Shown here: one piece after another, positions 1 through 12,956 of the stretch | Numbering within the stretch: the first letter of the stretch is position 1 | Layout of the letters: each line of letters starts with the position of its first letter | Origin: Laburnicola sp. R22_1 | Lineage: Eukaryota > Ascomycota > Dothideomycetes > Pleosporales > Didymosphaeriaceae | NCBI GenBank assembly: GCA_014281115.1 | Contig: JACONQ010000007.1 | Span: 2,604,001-2,668,000 of the forward strand | Direction: 5' to 3' | Length of the DNA: 64,000 bases | Made by a program: the position numbers and the translations under genes | The notes under the pieces: generated by a model | What the model was told of the DNA's origin: nothing | What the model saw: the letters and a program-made list of their open reading frames with translations, nothing else | Databases searched by the model: none

Positions 1-221
1 CACGAGCTAGACCTGCGGCTTAGGACACTTGACTGCCGCGAAACACATCCCAATATTTCAACACAACAACTAATAGGATTAACAACATCTTTGACGCAAC
101 TAAGTTTGAATAACGCAACGTTCCGCGTAACACCCGCCGCGTGACGATTTAGACACCTCAACAATCTCCTAACCAAGGCCGCTCACGCGAGCAAGTACGT
201 TAGTCACCGGTTCGAGGAGCC

Positions 222-2288
222 TTGCGCTCAAAGTCCGATAGTCGCAGCCCTGAGGACATACAAGCACCCAAGAAAGCGTTACCTCAGATCCGCTTCAAGT
301 CCCCACCTCCGCTCACGCGCGACGACCGACGACGTACTTCCTTAAGAGCCTCCAACTTATTTGTAGAAGCCCGTAGCCTAGTTAACAAAGAAGGAGGACT
401 GGGTTACAACCTAGAAGTACAATATAAGGATGCCCAAGGAGAATGGGTAGAAAAGACGTTTCAACTGACGGACGCCGCTAAGTTCGCCAAGGACGTACAG
501 GCCCACCCTGACGCCTGGTTTGACGTCATCGTTAAGTGCGCAAAGTCTGGGGAACAACTAGCGGAGAAACTCTCTTAACTTAACGCATTAGAATCTACGT
601 TTCAACGACTGCGTAACGCATACAACTCTGCAGGTGGCACCAACCCCGAGGCTCATAAGCAACTACAACAAGCATATAACGCCCTACTGGACTCTTATAA
701 GCAGCAAGAAATCGACTTAGCCTCTGCTAAAGACAAGCTAAAGGACATCCTTACTTATTTCCGTCAGACAGTGCAGGCAGGACAAGAGTTGCAGAGCAAG
801 TTCAACAATACAATGACCGCTAACCAGAATGCGAACACCAAGCTTCATAACGTAAAAGCTGACTACCAGTATGCCGTCTAGGATGCTCAACACCTCAAGC
901 ACGACTTGCAGCAGATAGAACAACAAGCACTACTAGCCAAGAAAGCGGCTTACGTAGCTAAGGATAAGTTGAAAGCTCTAAGACAACAAACCACTCGTCA
1001 AACCTATAACGTGATAGGACGAGGGCAACCTCTCCCACGTAATTAGTTTAATAGGTCGCCTTCTCTTCCCCGCGGCACTGGTCGCGCGCGCTCTCCCCGA
1101 CGCGATGTCTATACGCCGAACAGCGATCCCGCTCTCAACTATTATCCAGCCGGTTCGGCTTACAGTAGGTTTACCCATGCTTGTCCCAACAAGAACCCAT
1201 ACCGTGACACTGGATACGAACGACAAGATTTGCGCGGCAACCGCGAGGATGCATATGAACCCTAAGACTACGACCAGGAAGATCGCGATCGATTTGACCA
1301 CCGCGATCGACGCGACGACCGAGACCGACGCGACGACCGTGACCAACATAATGATCGGAGAGATTCAGAGCGACCTTTCAGCGCGTCTTACGTATCGCTT
1401 GCGACGGGTAGAGAATCGCACTATAAGGCACCTAAGATAGAGTCCTTTAGCGGGAAAGATAAGGAAGACTACAAATAATAGCGTATACAAGCGATTGACA
1501 AAGCCATCACGCTTCTGTTAGAAGAACACAAGGTTCGCTATGTCTATTACTTCATTAAGGACGATACTTGGAGTTTGGTGTACCCGATCCTTAACTTGGT
1601 TAACACCTTAGACAACCTACTAAGACTGTTAGATGAGACTTATATGTCCTACAACCGCATTATCGAAGCCGAGCAGAAACTCTACAACAACTCCTTACAA
1701 TGGAAGAAGGGCGAGACATTTGCGCAATAGCAAGGACAATTCCTATTAGTTATCAACTTACTTAGTATGGATGAGATGGGCAAAGTACGTCACGCTCGCC
1801 GACTCATAGATAGTCAATTGGCCCGTCAAGCCTCCGCCAGCTCAATCCCGAACGAGAGCCTTATGGCCTTCCTTGCCCGCGCTCGTCAACTGCACTAGTA
1901 CAATCTCGACATTAACAGCCAACTACACTCCGGTCCAAAGAAGTCATCCACAAGCATATTAGGAAAGGATTAATCGCGTAAACGTTCTCCAAGCGATAGG
2001 ATACAGACACGCAAAGCGCCGCGAGCCCTTACCTAGAAACGCACCATAGAAGAACGTAACCGCATGAGCAAGTTGGGACTATGCTTCAAGTGCGGCAAAC
2101 CCGGTCACATATTGCGGGATGAATCCGCACCCTGCAAGGGCAAAGACTACGTCCCTTCCAAGGACATACCTGCCCTAGCCGCCGCAATTAACACTGCCTA
2201 TGTAGAGGATGCTAATGACAACAAGGACAGCTTCGCTTATGAGAGCGAGACAGATGAGGATTCGGAAAACGAGGCGCTCCCAAACTAA
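222..2288 (+). pseudogene. gypsy-1 gag (broken), coiled coil, RD-rich linker and zinc knuckle
   Basis: One frame runs through the whole span, interrupted by TAA or TAG at 576, 879, about 1045, about 1263, 1477 and 1480 and several later points. The N-terminal half is rich in Gln, Lys and Ala with heptad-like spacing, suggesting a long coiled coil. A linker at about 1265-1350 is made of Arg/Asp repeats. The middle (about 1441-1930) resembles the gypsy capsid domain. A zinc knuckle near 2085-2140 starts CFKCGKPGH but its last Cys is eight residues after the His instead of four. The start used here is only the beginning of the open frame, and no convincing ATG is visible. Gag would assemble the virus-like particle and bind RNA. 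Confidence 0.75.
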
Positions 2289-2419
2289 ATCGCGATCGGG
2301 AGCAACCTTGGCGTAGGACCCAGAGGGAGGTCAAACGTACTATTCGTCGACTTAAAGCCGCTGCCAGTTATCATACCCTAGATGAACCCGCCGTTATCCA
2401 CGCCGTTTCCGCGCTCGCC

Positions 2420-5400
2420 TTGGACGTCAACCCTATGCTGGACGCGTCCAGACAATTAGAATTTGACTGTCACATCAAACTTCCAGTTGCACGAAAATGG
2501 TTGCGCGCACGCAGTCTAGTGGACACAGGAGCTACCACTTGTTTCATTCATCGTCAGACAGTCAAACAACACCAGCTCAAAGAAATCACGTTGGAGCGTC
2601 CCATTGGTCTCGCTCTGGCAGACAGTAACTTATTCGGAAAATTACGAACTGCAGTCGAAGTCGCTATCAGACATGGAACGCATACTAGCATAGTCTTGTG
2701 TTACGTTACTGAGATTGGCAAGTTCGACGTCTTACTTGGTATGAATTGGATGGATCATCATAGGCCAGTACCAGCGTTTGGAGAAACAAGGTCCCTAAGC
2801 TTTGAGTCGACTCACTGTCTGGTGAACTGCTTGGACGGCGCTATGCCCAACAAGATCTACGACAACAAGCCACCTGACAGTGCTACCTAGAAAAAGACAG
2901 CAAAGAACGGAATAGACATAATCTCCGGCCGCGCGGCTGCTATGATAATTTCGAAGGATCCCAATTCAGCTATTTTCATCAAACCACACCATTGGGAGCG
3001 TCTTAAAGCACTCGACTCAGGCGGAGACAACTCCAATAACCTCCGTGAGCATATCGCAGCCAACCTTTGCGCCACACAGCATTGCGCGGTGTCTGAGGCC
3101 GACTTCGAGAAGTATATGAGAAAGATGGAGAAACCTGCGCTCACCCGACAACAAATCACGGAGCTACTGCCGTTATTCTTGTCCGACTTCGCTCATGGAT
3201 TCGACCCAAAGGAAGCGAACAAACTGCCGCCACACTGACCAGGAATCAATCACGCCATAGATCTGGATCCAGATGCAGCCGTTCCAAGGCCAAAGATCTA
3301 CAGGCTAACACGAAAGGAGTGTAAGGCAGTTAAGACGTACATCGACGAGATGCTAGGCAAAGGCTTCATTCGTCCTAGTAGCTCACTATACGCCGCCCCA
3401 GTCTTGTGCGTTAAGAAGCCTGGAGGCGGGTTGAGGATATGCGTCGACTACAGAGCCCTCAATACAGCCACAAAGAAGAATCGCAACGCACCTCCTTCCA
3501 TTAAAGAAACTATGGCACGTCTGACCAAGGCCAGAATCATGAGCATCGTCGACGTCATAGCGGCTTTCAACGCTGTACGTGTCAAGGAAGGAGACGAGGA
3601 AAAGACCGCCTTTCTGACAAGGTACGGCTTATACGAATATCTCGTCATGCCGTTTGGATTATGCAACACACCTGGAACCTTTTAATCATACATTAACGAT
3701 GTCCTGCGACAGTACCTAGACGACTTTTGCACGGCGTATCTGGACAATATACTTATTTACTCTAACAACGAGGATGAATATGAGAAACATGTCCAACTTG
3801 TAGTGGGAAAACTCGTCAACGCCGGACTCTACTTGGACATCTATAAGTTACAGTTCAAAGTGAAGCGAGTCAAGTACCTCGGGTTGATCTTGACGACTAA
3901 CAGCATCGAAATGGACCCCACTAAAGTCAAGACTATACAGGAATGGCAACTTCCTCGCAGCGTCAAAGACGTTTAAGCCTTCTTAGGATTTGCCAACTTT
4001 TACAGACGGTTTATCCTAGGCTTCAGCCAACTCGCCCGTCCTCTCACCGAACTTACAAAGAAGACTAAGAACCGCGTTAAGACGTTTTCTTTAGCACTAG
4101 ACTCCGCCGCAGCTCAAGCTTTTAAGCGACTCAAGCAAGCTTTTACTAGTGCGCCAATACTGGCCCACTTCAACGCCGACTTGGAGACTTGGCTCAAGAC
4201 CGACGCGTCCAACTTCGTCACTGCAGCGGTCTTGTCACAGATGCACAATGGCGTACTCAAACCTGTCGCTTACTTATCACACAAGATGAACCCCACGGAG
4301 TGCAACTATGAGATATACGACAAAGAACTCCTTGCGATAGTGCGCGCCTTCGAAGAATGGCGATTTGAGCTGTCTGGTACCAAGACTCCAATTGACGTTA
4401 TTTCTAATCACTTAGCATTGCGCTACTTTATAACTAACAAGCGACTGAACCGTCGTCAAGCTCGCTGGGCCGAATTCCTTTCCGAATTCAACTTCCTTAT
4501 AAGATACAGGCCCGGGAGCCAAGGCGCAAAGCCTGATGCACTCACTCGACGCCCAGGCGACCTCCCCAAAGACGCGCACGATGAACGCCGACAACACCAG
4601 GTGCAGACCATCCTTAAGCCGCATCACGTTGCGCCTAAAGCCTGCACCGACGGCGGCCCGCAAGCCCATCACAGTCCTGAGGACGGTGATGGCCGCGACG
4701 CGACGAACGAGAGCAGCTCCCAACATGCAGTATACATGGCGCAGATCTTAACGCACGATTATACGGACAACATTGCAAACCTGGCTTTGATGACGTACCT
4801 TGTCAGCGAAGAGGATTACGTCAGTGAGGAGTCTATGGAAGAATCACTAGCGTTGTTATCTTTGGCACCCATGCAGTCGCTGGAGACGGAGGAGGAGACA
4901 AGGATGAATCCTCTCGTCGATGACAGCGACTCTAACAAGGATCTCGTCACCAGAATTAAGGAAGCGTACCCCGCCGATGAAGACCTGCAGGAAATTATAA
5001 GGGCAAAAACCAGTGGCCACTGACGAATCCCTATAGCACTCATCCACGACAAGAAACTCCGCATTGAACTGGGGGATTGCCAGATAAGGGATGGGTTACT
5101 CTACGTCAGAGACAAAGTTTACGTACCCAACGACGCCCGCCTACGCACGGCGGTTATAAAGGACTCTCACGACGAGCTTTGCGCAGGTCACCCCGGCAAA
5201 CACGCCACGTACAATGGACTCAGCCGATGGTATTACTGGCCACGCATGACTACCGATATCGCACAGTATGTCCGTAATTGTCTCACCTGTCGACGGTCCA
5301 AGGTCAACAAAGAAGGGAAACACGGATTACTACAGCTACTGCCTATCCCTGACCGTTACTAGGAGTGTATATCTATTGACTACATCACTGAATTACCAGC

Positions 5401-6586
5401 ATGCAAGAATCACGGCAGAACTTACAAGGGTATACTTGTCAGCGTGGACCGCCTGTCCAAGAAGAAGAAGTTCATACCAGTCACGGACCTGAAAGTCACG
5501 ACGCTAGTACGAGCGTTCGTTGAGCACGTCTAGCGGGAGGAAGGATACCCCGCGCAGATCGTCAGTGATCGAGGTGCCCAGTTTGTCTCATATTTCTGGA
5601 GACGGTTATGTCAACGCCTAGGTACCAAACCAAAGATCTCGACGTCACACCATCCTGAAACAGATGGCCAGACAGAGATCGTCAACGCATGGCTCAAGCA
5701 ATACTTAAGAGCGTACGTCAACTACCAACAGGATGATTGGGCCTTTTACCTGCCCATGGCAGAGTTCGTCGCCAACAACCAGGTCAGCACCACGACTGGC
5801 GTCTCTCCGTTTATGGCGACCAAAGGATACTTGCCACGCTCAACGATCCACGAACCCAACGCTTCCACGACCACGCTGTCCGCTCCCGCACGCACAGACC
5901 AGAGGAGAGCAGACGAACTTGTCGCTAGGATGGAAGATATACGGAGATTCTGTCAGGACAATATGGCCTGGGCGCAAGCAAAACAAGCGGAATACGCCAA
6001 CTTGGACCGCATGCCTGCCCCCAAGCTACGCGTTAGTGACAAAGTCATGCTTAATATGCGGTTTATTAAGATAACTTGTCCAAGTAAGTCGTTGGACATG
6101 AAACACCGCGGGCCCTTCACCGTTACCAGAGTTATAGACAACTCCGCCTATGAACTCGACCTGCCACCGGAGATGGGTCGCGTGCATAACGTTTTCCACC
6201 CATGGTTGTTACACCAACAGGCCAACGATGCACTACCTGGACAGAAAGTGGAACCCAAAGGTTAGATTAACATTGACATAGAGGATACATCGGACTATAC
6301 AATTAAAGCTATACTGAACTGTCAGGTTAATGGTGATCTCCAAGACCCATACCGCCGCAATAAGAAAGGCTTGCTTTAGTACTTGGTCGAATGGGACAAC
6401 TACCCTAAAGGCCCAGACAATCCATCTTGGGAGCTATGGATGCTACTGATCGACGCGCTGGAAGCGGTTGACCAGTTTCATCGCGACAATCCACGCAAAC
6501 CCGCAAAACACGCCAACTTTAGGGACTTAGCTGCTCGACAAGAGGTATTAGCGCATGAGATCAGTGCCATGTACGCCGTGACGTAA
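2420..6586 (+). pseudogene. gypsy-1 pol (broken): protease, RT, RNase H, integrase, chromodomain
   Basis: All pol domains lie in one frame, which is -1 relative to gag. Aspartic protease: LVDTGATT near 2520. Reverse transcriptase: about 3300-4100, with VMPFGL, and YLDN at 3737-3748 where the family has YLDD. RNase H: LKTDASNF near 4195, ending with the PDALTRR motif. Integrase: HHCC zinc domain (HDELCAGHP near 5170; CLTCRR near 5280), then the catalytic core to about 5900. A chromodomain-like tail (YLVEWDNYP...SWE) lies near 6380-6450. Stops at about 2888, 3236, 3684, 3975, 5021, 5361, 5533, 6263 and 6379 break the frame. Besides the stops, the second RT catalytic Asp is Asn, so the enzyme would be dead even if read through. 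No frameshift is needed inside pol. Confidence 0.85.
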
Positions 6587-6905
6587 GTACGACAGGAACG
6601 CTCCGCCGTCGCAGCAAGTAACCAAGTCGTTTATCACGGTCATGCGCGCCTTGCCAGAGGAGGTTGCCGCTACTGCGCCGGTCAAAACGACCTGTTCAGA
6701 CTTAGTCACCGCTACTAGGCACATCGTCGCAATACCGCTGTTAAGCGGTTACAAACTGAAGTTGAACAACAAAGGCACTTAGAATAGTTCACAATGATCT
6801 GCGATAATTGGGAATGGTTTGCGATGGCACTTTGGACACAACAAGTGGTTACAAGGTGTGGTTATAAGCCTCGTCGGAACTTGAGGCTATTGAAGGGGGG
6901 GGTAG

Positions 6906-7090
6906 TGTCATGGATCCATGGCGGCACCCGGCCCGGAACAACGTTGATCCGGCGCTAGGCCCGATTTGGCGTTAGCTCGGCAGCACCCATAAGGTGCTGC
7001 CGCCCTGCCTGCCCACTTGGCATAGCAGTATTTCATGTACTAGGAATCAACTTACCTTTATCCCAACTATCGCGGGCCCGAACCCTAACA
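6906..7090 (+). repeat. 3' LTR of gypsy-1 (putative)
   Basis: The sequence begins TGTCATGG directly after the purine tract (GAAGGGGGG... at 6892-6903) and can be closed at CCCTAACA, giving TGT...ACA ends and 185 bp. The right end is inferred from the abrupt drop in GC after about 7090. The 5' copy is not in the window, so the ends are not confirmed. Confidence 0.6.
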
Positions 7091-7707
7091 CCTAATACTT
7101 TTAATCCTATTATATAAAAGTATAGAAGTATGCCTTAATTATAAAGTTTATATATTCTATAGTACTATTAGTTTCTAGGTGCTTAAAAGAGAATAATCTC
7201 TTTTAGATCTTTATTCTCTTATATAGATACTTTCGCTACTTTCTCTTTTTTTAATGTATTTTTAGCATACCCATAGCTTTCCCTTACAGCGTTGTACCGT
7301 ATACCAAAAGGTCTGCGATATTTTTCTTTCTAATATAGATACTTCTAAAAGTTGCTTATAAATTAACCTTTGCAGTTAGAAGTTATAGCGTTAAGAAGCT
7401 AGTAGTAGACTATAATATAATAAAAAAACGCTTCTACTATAGTTTTTATCTCTAAGTCTAGTAGGGGGATTAAGACTATTTCTTTTCTTAGCTTATTACA
7501 CACTACTATTATATTTATATTTCCCTTACTTATTAGAAGCTTAGTAATAAAGTCTATAGAGATCTTCTTCTATATCTAGTTAGAAAGAGGAAGAGGTTTT
7601 AGTAACTCTTATTTTATATTCCTCTATAGCTTAGTTCTTCTATATATATTATAGTTCTTAATAAATCTATAAATAAAGTCTAATATTCCTAGGAAGAAGT
7701 AGGATTA
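7091..7707. repeat. AT-rich degenerate repeat, left half of copia-1 target
   Basis: The stretch is very AT-rich and full of TpA. Read on the minus strand it gives short open pieces reminiscent of a retroelement pol region, but I cannot assign a domain. Copia-1 inserted at its right edge, and the matching right half begins after 14311. Confidence 0.45.
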
Positions 7708-7712
7708 GGCAA

Positions 7713-7892
7713 TGTAAGACTGCCGCATGGCTGTATGGTCGGTCCTTGGTCACATGACCTCGGCCGGAATAACCTTATGCCTAGCCTCACCCATACATCT
7801 TCAGGCCCTCGGTCCTCTATAGTAATAACACACCTCTTTTCTTATAGTCAACCTATATTACTATAAATTACTGTGATCTCCACTATCTTACA
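7713..7892 (+). repeat. 5' LTR of copia-1
   Basis: It starts TGTAAGACTGCCGCATGG and ends ATCTTACA. It matches the 3' copy along its whole length, with differences that are mostly C/T or G/A transitions. Confidence 0.93.
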
Positions 7893-7905
7893 GTTATGAG
7901 CCTGG
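7893..7905 (+). other. copia-1 primer binding site, half initiator-tRNA-Met
   Basis: GTTATGAGCC begins at the first base after the 5' LTR. Its complement GGCTCATAAC is the anticodon arm of initiator tRNA-Met ending at nucleotide 39 (CAU anticodon within). Drosophila copia is primed by just such a 39-nt half-tRNA. The match is to general tRNA knowledge, not to this genome. Confidence 0.75.
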
Positions 7906-8125
7906 CACAACGCTTATTGCGCACCCTCTGAAACTCCTTACTAGTCAGTCCTGCTGCCACATTATCGCTCGCACGGACTAGAGTAGAGTTTTCACAATAA
8001 CGCAAAAAGTCATTTGTAAAAACTACGATTACAGTTACTATGTAAAACACTATAAGACTCCGAATTACGACAAAAAGCCCACACTAGTGGCTAAACACGC
8101 GAAAAGTCATCGTAAACGCGTTATA

Positions 8126-8488
8126 ATGGCAACGCTAAAGGACGAAAAAGTCATACTAAAAGGGATGGACAACTTTAAACCATGGTACACAGTTTTTAAA
8201 CGTACCACGCGTACACTACGCGTTCTAAAATACGTTAACCTAGAGACTATAAACCTTGTGGTGCTAAAAGACGTTAAATCTAACCCTAATAAAAACCTTA
8301 ATATTGCAGTATGGAAAGAGAAATACAAGCGCAAACAAAAACGTGAGAAATCGCTAAGTAAGCTTAAAAGCCACATTACGAGTATAGTAAGGGACAATAT
8401 ACTAATTTCTATGCCTACTAACTATACTATTGCAGAACAAATTAGGTTCCTTTATAAGAACTACTTAAAACCAATAGTTATAAAATAA
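8126..8488 (+). pseudogene. copia-1 gag N-terminal fragment
   Basis: The ATG at 8126 opens a 120-codon frame starting MATLKDEKVILKGMDNF, followed by a Trp and a basic helix-rich region, resembling the N-terminal part of copia gag proteins. The frame stops with TAA at 8486 but continues in the same frame with further TAA/TAG codons to about 8870. This indicates a longer gag broken by point mutation, not a real end. An upstream in-frame start exists but is less gag-like. Confidence 0.6.
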
Positions 8489-8999
8489 GAAGAAGCAGAC
8501 TATTAATACAATAAGGCGAAGAAGTACACGCCTAGTTGCTAGTTAATTAAGGACTAGATAAATGACTTCTAAATTCATCTCAACAAGGCCATTAAACTAA
8601 AGGTTCCAGCTATCTAGGGTTTCGCTCCCTAGCTTAATCTTCTTAAGGTCTTTCACACTATTAATTTAGGGTTTGCAGCAACAATAAACAAAAAAGTTTA
8701 TAAGGCCTGTTTAGTATATATTAACGCAGAACTTAACCTACTAGCTTTAATAGTCTACACTATACTAGCTGTTATTAATCGCGTAGGCGTTATTGTTACA
8801 CTAGAGCAACTTATTATAGTCCCTGCACTACCACTAAGTATACCCAATAAGGTATCTATTGCGGTGCTTATTTAACACTACTAAATAACACCGTACCTAC
8901 ACAGCTTAAATAAGGGCAATATATAAGACACTACTCATACCGCGCTTAATAGAGTATAGTCTCTTTACTATACAGATGCGAGAAATTAGAGCTGTAGCT

Positions 9000-11900
9000 T
9001 AACGCCTTTAAACAATATAGGAGGACTTTAGAATAATAGAAAGCGCACTAATACTAAGATCGCTAGTAGTTCGTAAAGAAAGTCTTGTCCTTGTGGCAAA
9101 GGCAACACCCACCTAGGTAACCTATAATGGGGAGCTTATCTATATATCTGCACCTGGCTGTAAGAAATTAGGTTTAAAATTAACCCAGCTTACGTTAAAT
9201 CCATTTAAAGATATAGTAAGGTTACTAGATAGGCTAAGCTGCTTAATAAAATACAAATAAGAAAGAAGGCAAAGTAAGATCGCATTACACCTATAGGTTA
9301 TATTAACACTAGCAACTAAGCCTCTAATAGAGAATACAAATAGGCACACATAATAAAATACCTTATAATAAGTAATAAGTAACGTCTAACCTTAGTACTC
9401 TATTACTCTTAGATCCTTAATTGTGGTTTGGACATACACGTCTATAATAAGCCTAATAAGTTTATATAGATTTGTCCTATAATACTAGACAAAAGAATTA
9501 GTTATAGAGAAGACTTAGTGGAAATCGCCGTATGGGGTAAATACGACATCGAAATCCAGACACTAGGTGGACCTATAAGGACTATATTAAGGAACGTTGC
9601 CTTATGTCTAGGCTTTATCACCTCACTAGTGTCGCTCTTAAGGCTTAGAGGAAAAGATATCCACTTTAACTTAGGGCGTAAATGCCTATATATAAAGGAT
9701 AGCACTAAAAATCCTATTTAGGCAATAGTTAAACCTATAGGCGGTTACTATGTTCTAGTGGACTAACGGTCTCCCCTAGCACCACTAGAGGACTATACTA
9801 ATAGACCTTTTCTAGCGCTTGCCAACAAAAGGAGCTATAAGAAACCCTCCATTACACTACTACCTAACCGCACGTTATCTAGTCTTTACGCACACGTCTT
9901 AATGGGCTATGCTAGAGCTAAATTAATAGAGAAACTAAGTTACAACGTTGCTAGTATAGCTTTGCTTACATCTCCTTCCCCTAGTATATAAGACTGCGAA
10001 TAATGCAGAGTTAATAAGGCTTTATAGATTATCTTATAGAGATCTAATAGAGAGCACTAACCTACGCGTGTATTTAAAGCTATTACTATTAATATTATTG
10101 CACTTAACGCTAAATCTCTTATGGGCAACTAGTATATCTTTTATAGTTACTATCTTGTCTCTAAGACCTATATAGTGTATGGTATACCTAATCGATCTAT
10201 AGATGTCCTGGATAGAGTCTTTAAACTTATAGATAGATATATTAAACGTCGCTACAACGCCAGCCTAGTGTTCGTACTAATAGATAGAGAGAGAGCTTAT
10301 GGGTTTTAGAATGACCTTAGTGTAGTTGAGCACTATAAATAACAAGGCATTACTATATAGCTCTAGTCCCCTAACACTATAGAATAATTAGGCCATGTAG
10401 AATAGTTAGAAAAGATGCTAATTACTATGTCTTAATTACTTAGGACTACGTCTAACCTTCTACTTTACCTGTGCGAAGAGATGTACGTCTATGCGGCATA
10501 TCTACTTAATTAGACTCCTATTAAATTATTAAACTAGACTACACTATTTAATGCTGCACACAGCAAACTGCCCTCTATTGCTTATTTACGCATTTATAGA
10601 TGTAGAGTATACTACCTTTATAAGAAGATTTCCTAAATAGATAAGCTTTTCCTAAGGGCGCTTATTAGTTACTTAGTAGGTGTAGACTCACGTAATATCT
10701 ACTATATATGGGTACCAAAAGCTGTATCCCGCGGACATAGAGGCAAGGTTATTTAAACAAGGGATATTACCTTTAATAAAGAACTATTCTTTAGGTCCAC
10801 TAATAAAGAGAGCCTACTTAGCATTTAGTTAGATTGAGCCATCGACAATATTAAGGTTAAAGAATTAGAAAGTGAGCAGGAAGATTCTAATAAGTACATA
10901 AAGACGCTAAGCTGTCTATCCTTCTTACTAAAACCCTACTCGTAGGTAAGAAATCAGGCCAAGCTTATAATGTACACTATGGCAGAGATGCACACCCTTT
11001 ACTAGTTTCTATAGTTAATTAGACCTCCGCGCCGCCAATGTTAGTAACAGCTACACCACTAACGCCCTCTTAGTCCTCTACGTCCCCTACACCTATATTA
11101 ATAGGACTTCCTGCGCAAAGAAAGCGATATAGGACTAATACCTATCTCTAAACTACTAACGTGTTGCCTAAATGCACACGAAATTCTACTGCTAATACCA
11201 TCTAGACTTATTAGAACACGTTTATATCGGCCTCACTACTAGACAAAGTGCCCTAATTAATCGCACTATTATGGCGAGTCTACAGAGACTAGCTTTCGCC
11301 CCTACCTTAATTTTAGAATAGTGTTCTGAAACTCCCTATATAGTTTAGAGAAGGCTTTATGGCAGCTGCAAAGAAGGAGCTAAATACTATTGCTAGAAAG
11401 AAGACATACACTAAGATTCTGCTCTTAGAGTTTTCTCTAAGCACTAAAGTCTTGCCACTTATATAGGTCTTTACATATAAATTTAATTAAGGCTATCTAG
11501 CCAAGTTTAAAGTAAGGATTGTTATAAGAGAAGACTTGTAGACTGTTGTGGGTGACACCCATGCTGCTACTCTTACTATACGAATATTTTGCGCTCTTAT
11601 GGCAATTGCCGCCTACTTTAATATAGATATATGTTAATACGACGCTATTAATACTTTTACCAACGCCAAACTTTTTAAACCTATTTACACCTTTTAACTA
11701 GAAGGTTTCTATAATAGTGGGCACTACTGGCAACTTTATCGCGCCCTTTATGGCCTTAAGACGTTACTACTACTCTGGTACGAAGACTTTATAATTACAC
11801 TTAAGAGCTTTAGTCTATTTCTAGTACTTAACGCACTCTGTCTATGGAGAGACAACCGTATTATTGTCTTTTTTTACGTGGACAATATTATTACTATAGC

Positions 11901-12910
11901 CCTTCTAGGTTATTTATTCTTTCTTAACGCTTTTAAACGCAAGCTTGTTAAACAGTATAAAATTACCAACTTGTAAGGCTAAGAAAACTCTACTTTCTAT
12001 GGTATTACCACATATAGAGACCGCGATAATAGTCATCTTTAGTTGTTACAACGTGACTATATCTAGAAAATCTACGCCAAATACCTAGCACCTTAAAAGT
12101 TGTCCTGGACTAAGGCACCTACTTTACCTCTACTTTTTAAGGAGCTTATACTATTAATAGAGTCTAAGAATAAGGACGCATCTTATTATTACTCTTAGAT
12201 AGTTGGATCTATTAGCTACGCCGCTAGTGCTACACGTCTAGATATTGCCAAAGCTTATTTAAAATTGGCTAAATTCCTTACTAACCCTGGCCCCAAACAC
12301 TTATTAGCTACATATTAGTACCTCGCATACTTATATTACTCCTAGGACCTAGCACTACACTACTCTATAGACTACACTACTCTGTATCTCTATTAAAAAG
12401 ATACTAAAGAGACTAACTTCTATAGCGCAACTAACGCGTCTTACGCTAATTATAAGGTAACCCGCAAGTCCTTATAAGGCTATATCTTCTTCCTATTTAG
12501 CGGTCTAATTAACTAGAAAGCAACGCTCTAACGCTGCGTTATTAAGTTAACTACTAAAGCCGAACTTATCTTACTCTCTGTAGGGTACACTAAGTACTAC
12601 TAGTGGTCTAGGATCTTTAATAATCTTTACCTAAACTTTAAGAAATAACCCTCTATATACTGTGACAATAAACAGACAATTTGTCTACTAGTTACAAAGT
12701 CCCTTTAGCTAAAGACAACCCTTTAACACGTAGATATATACCACTATTAGTTATAGGAATAGGCACTATAAGGAACTATTACTCCCGCTTATATTAAAAC
12801 TAACTCTTAGCCTACTAACAGCCTTATAAAACTTCTACCTAAATAGAAGTATTAGGAATAGTTAAAGCTCTTATAACTTAAGCCTATTCTAAAGCAGATT
12901 ATAGGTAAAT
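9000..12910 (+). pseudogene. copia-1 pol remains: integrase, RT, RNase H (broken)
   Basis: The boundaries are approximate. Integrase-like sequence runs from about 9800 to 10800 (FVLIDRERAYGF near 10270 is the core region). Reverse transcriptase lies around 11300-12000, with FFYVDNIITIA ending near 11900; the second catalytic Asp codon at 11884 is AAT. RNase H follows, with TKAELILLS near 12555 and CDNKQT near 12665. Dozens of TAA/TAG codons interrupt it. The RT frame differs from the gag frame, so at least one frame change separates them. This would have been the element's protease-integrase-RT polyprotein. Confidence 0.75.
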
Positions 12911-12956
12911 AAGTAGAGTCTTTAAGCTCTTACACCTCTACGACCTTATAGTAGAA

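Larger units (their letters stand above)
1..7090 (+). mobile_element. Ty3/gypsy LTR retrotransposon (gypsy-1), 5' LTR outside window
   Basis: Gag, protease, reverse transcriptase, RNase H, integrase and chromodomain follow each other on the plus strand, the Ty3/gypsy order. They are followed by a polypurine run (6892-6903) and a putative 3' LTR. Bases 1-221 do not match the 3' LTR, so they are leader sequence and the 5' LTR lies upstream of the window. Base composition is near balanced, so RIP has been mild, yet both gag and pol carry in-frame stops. The element cannot make its own proteins now. Because the 5' end is missing, target duplication and LTR divergence cannot be judged. Confidence 0.9.

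Noticed and set aside
181..225. tRNA-like GGTTCGAGG near the left edge
   Set aside because: Only a B-box-like string is present. No A box or cloverleaf could be built, and it lies in the gypsy-1 leader.
1105..1440. Overlapping plus and minus ORFs (111 and 123 codons)
   Set aside because: They are shadows of the Arg/Asp repeat coding region of gypsy-1 gag in other frames.
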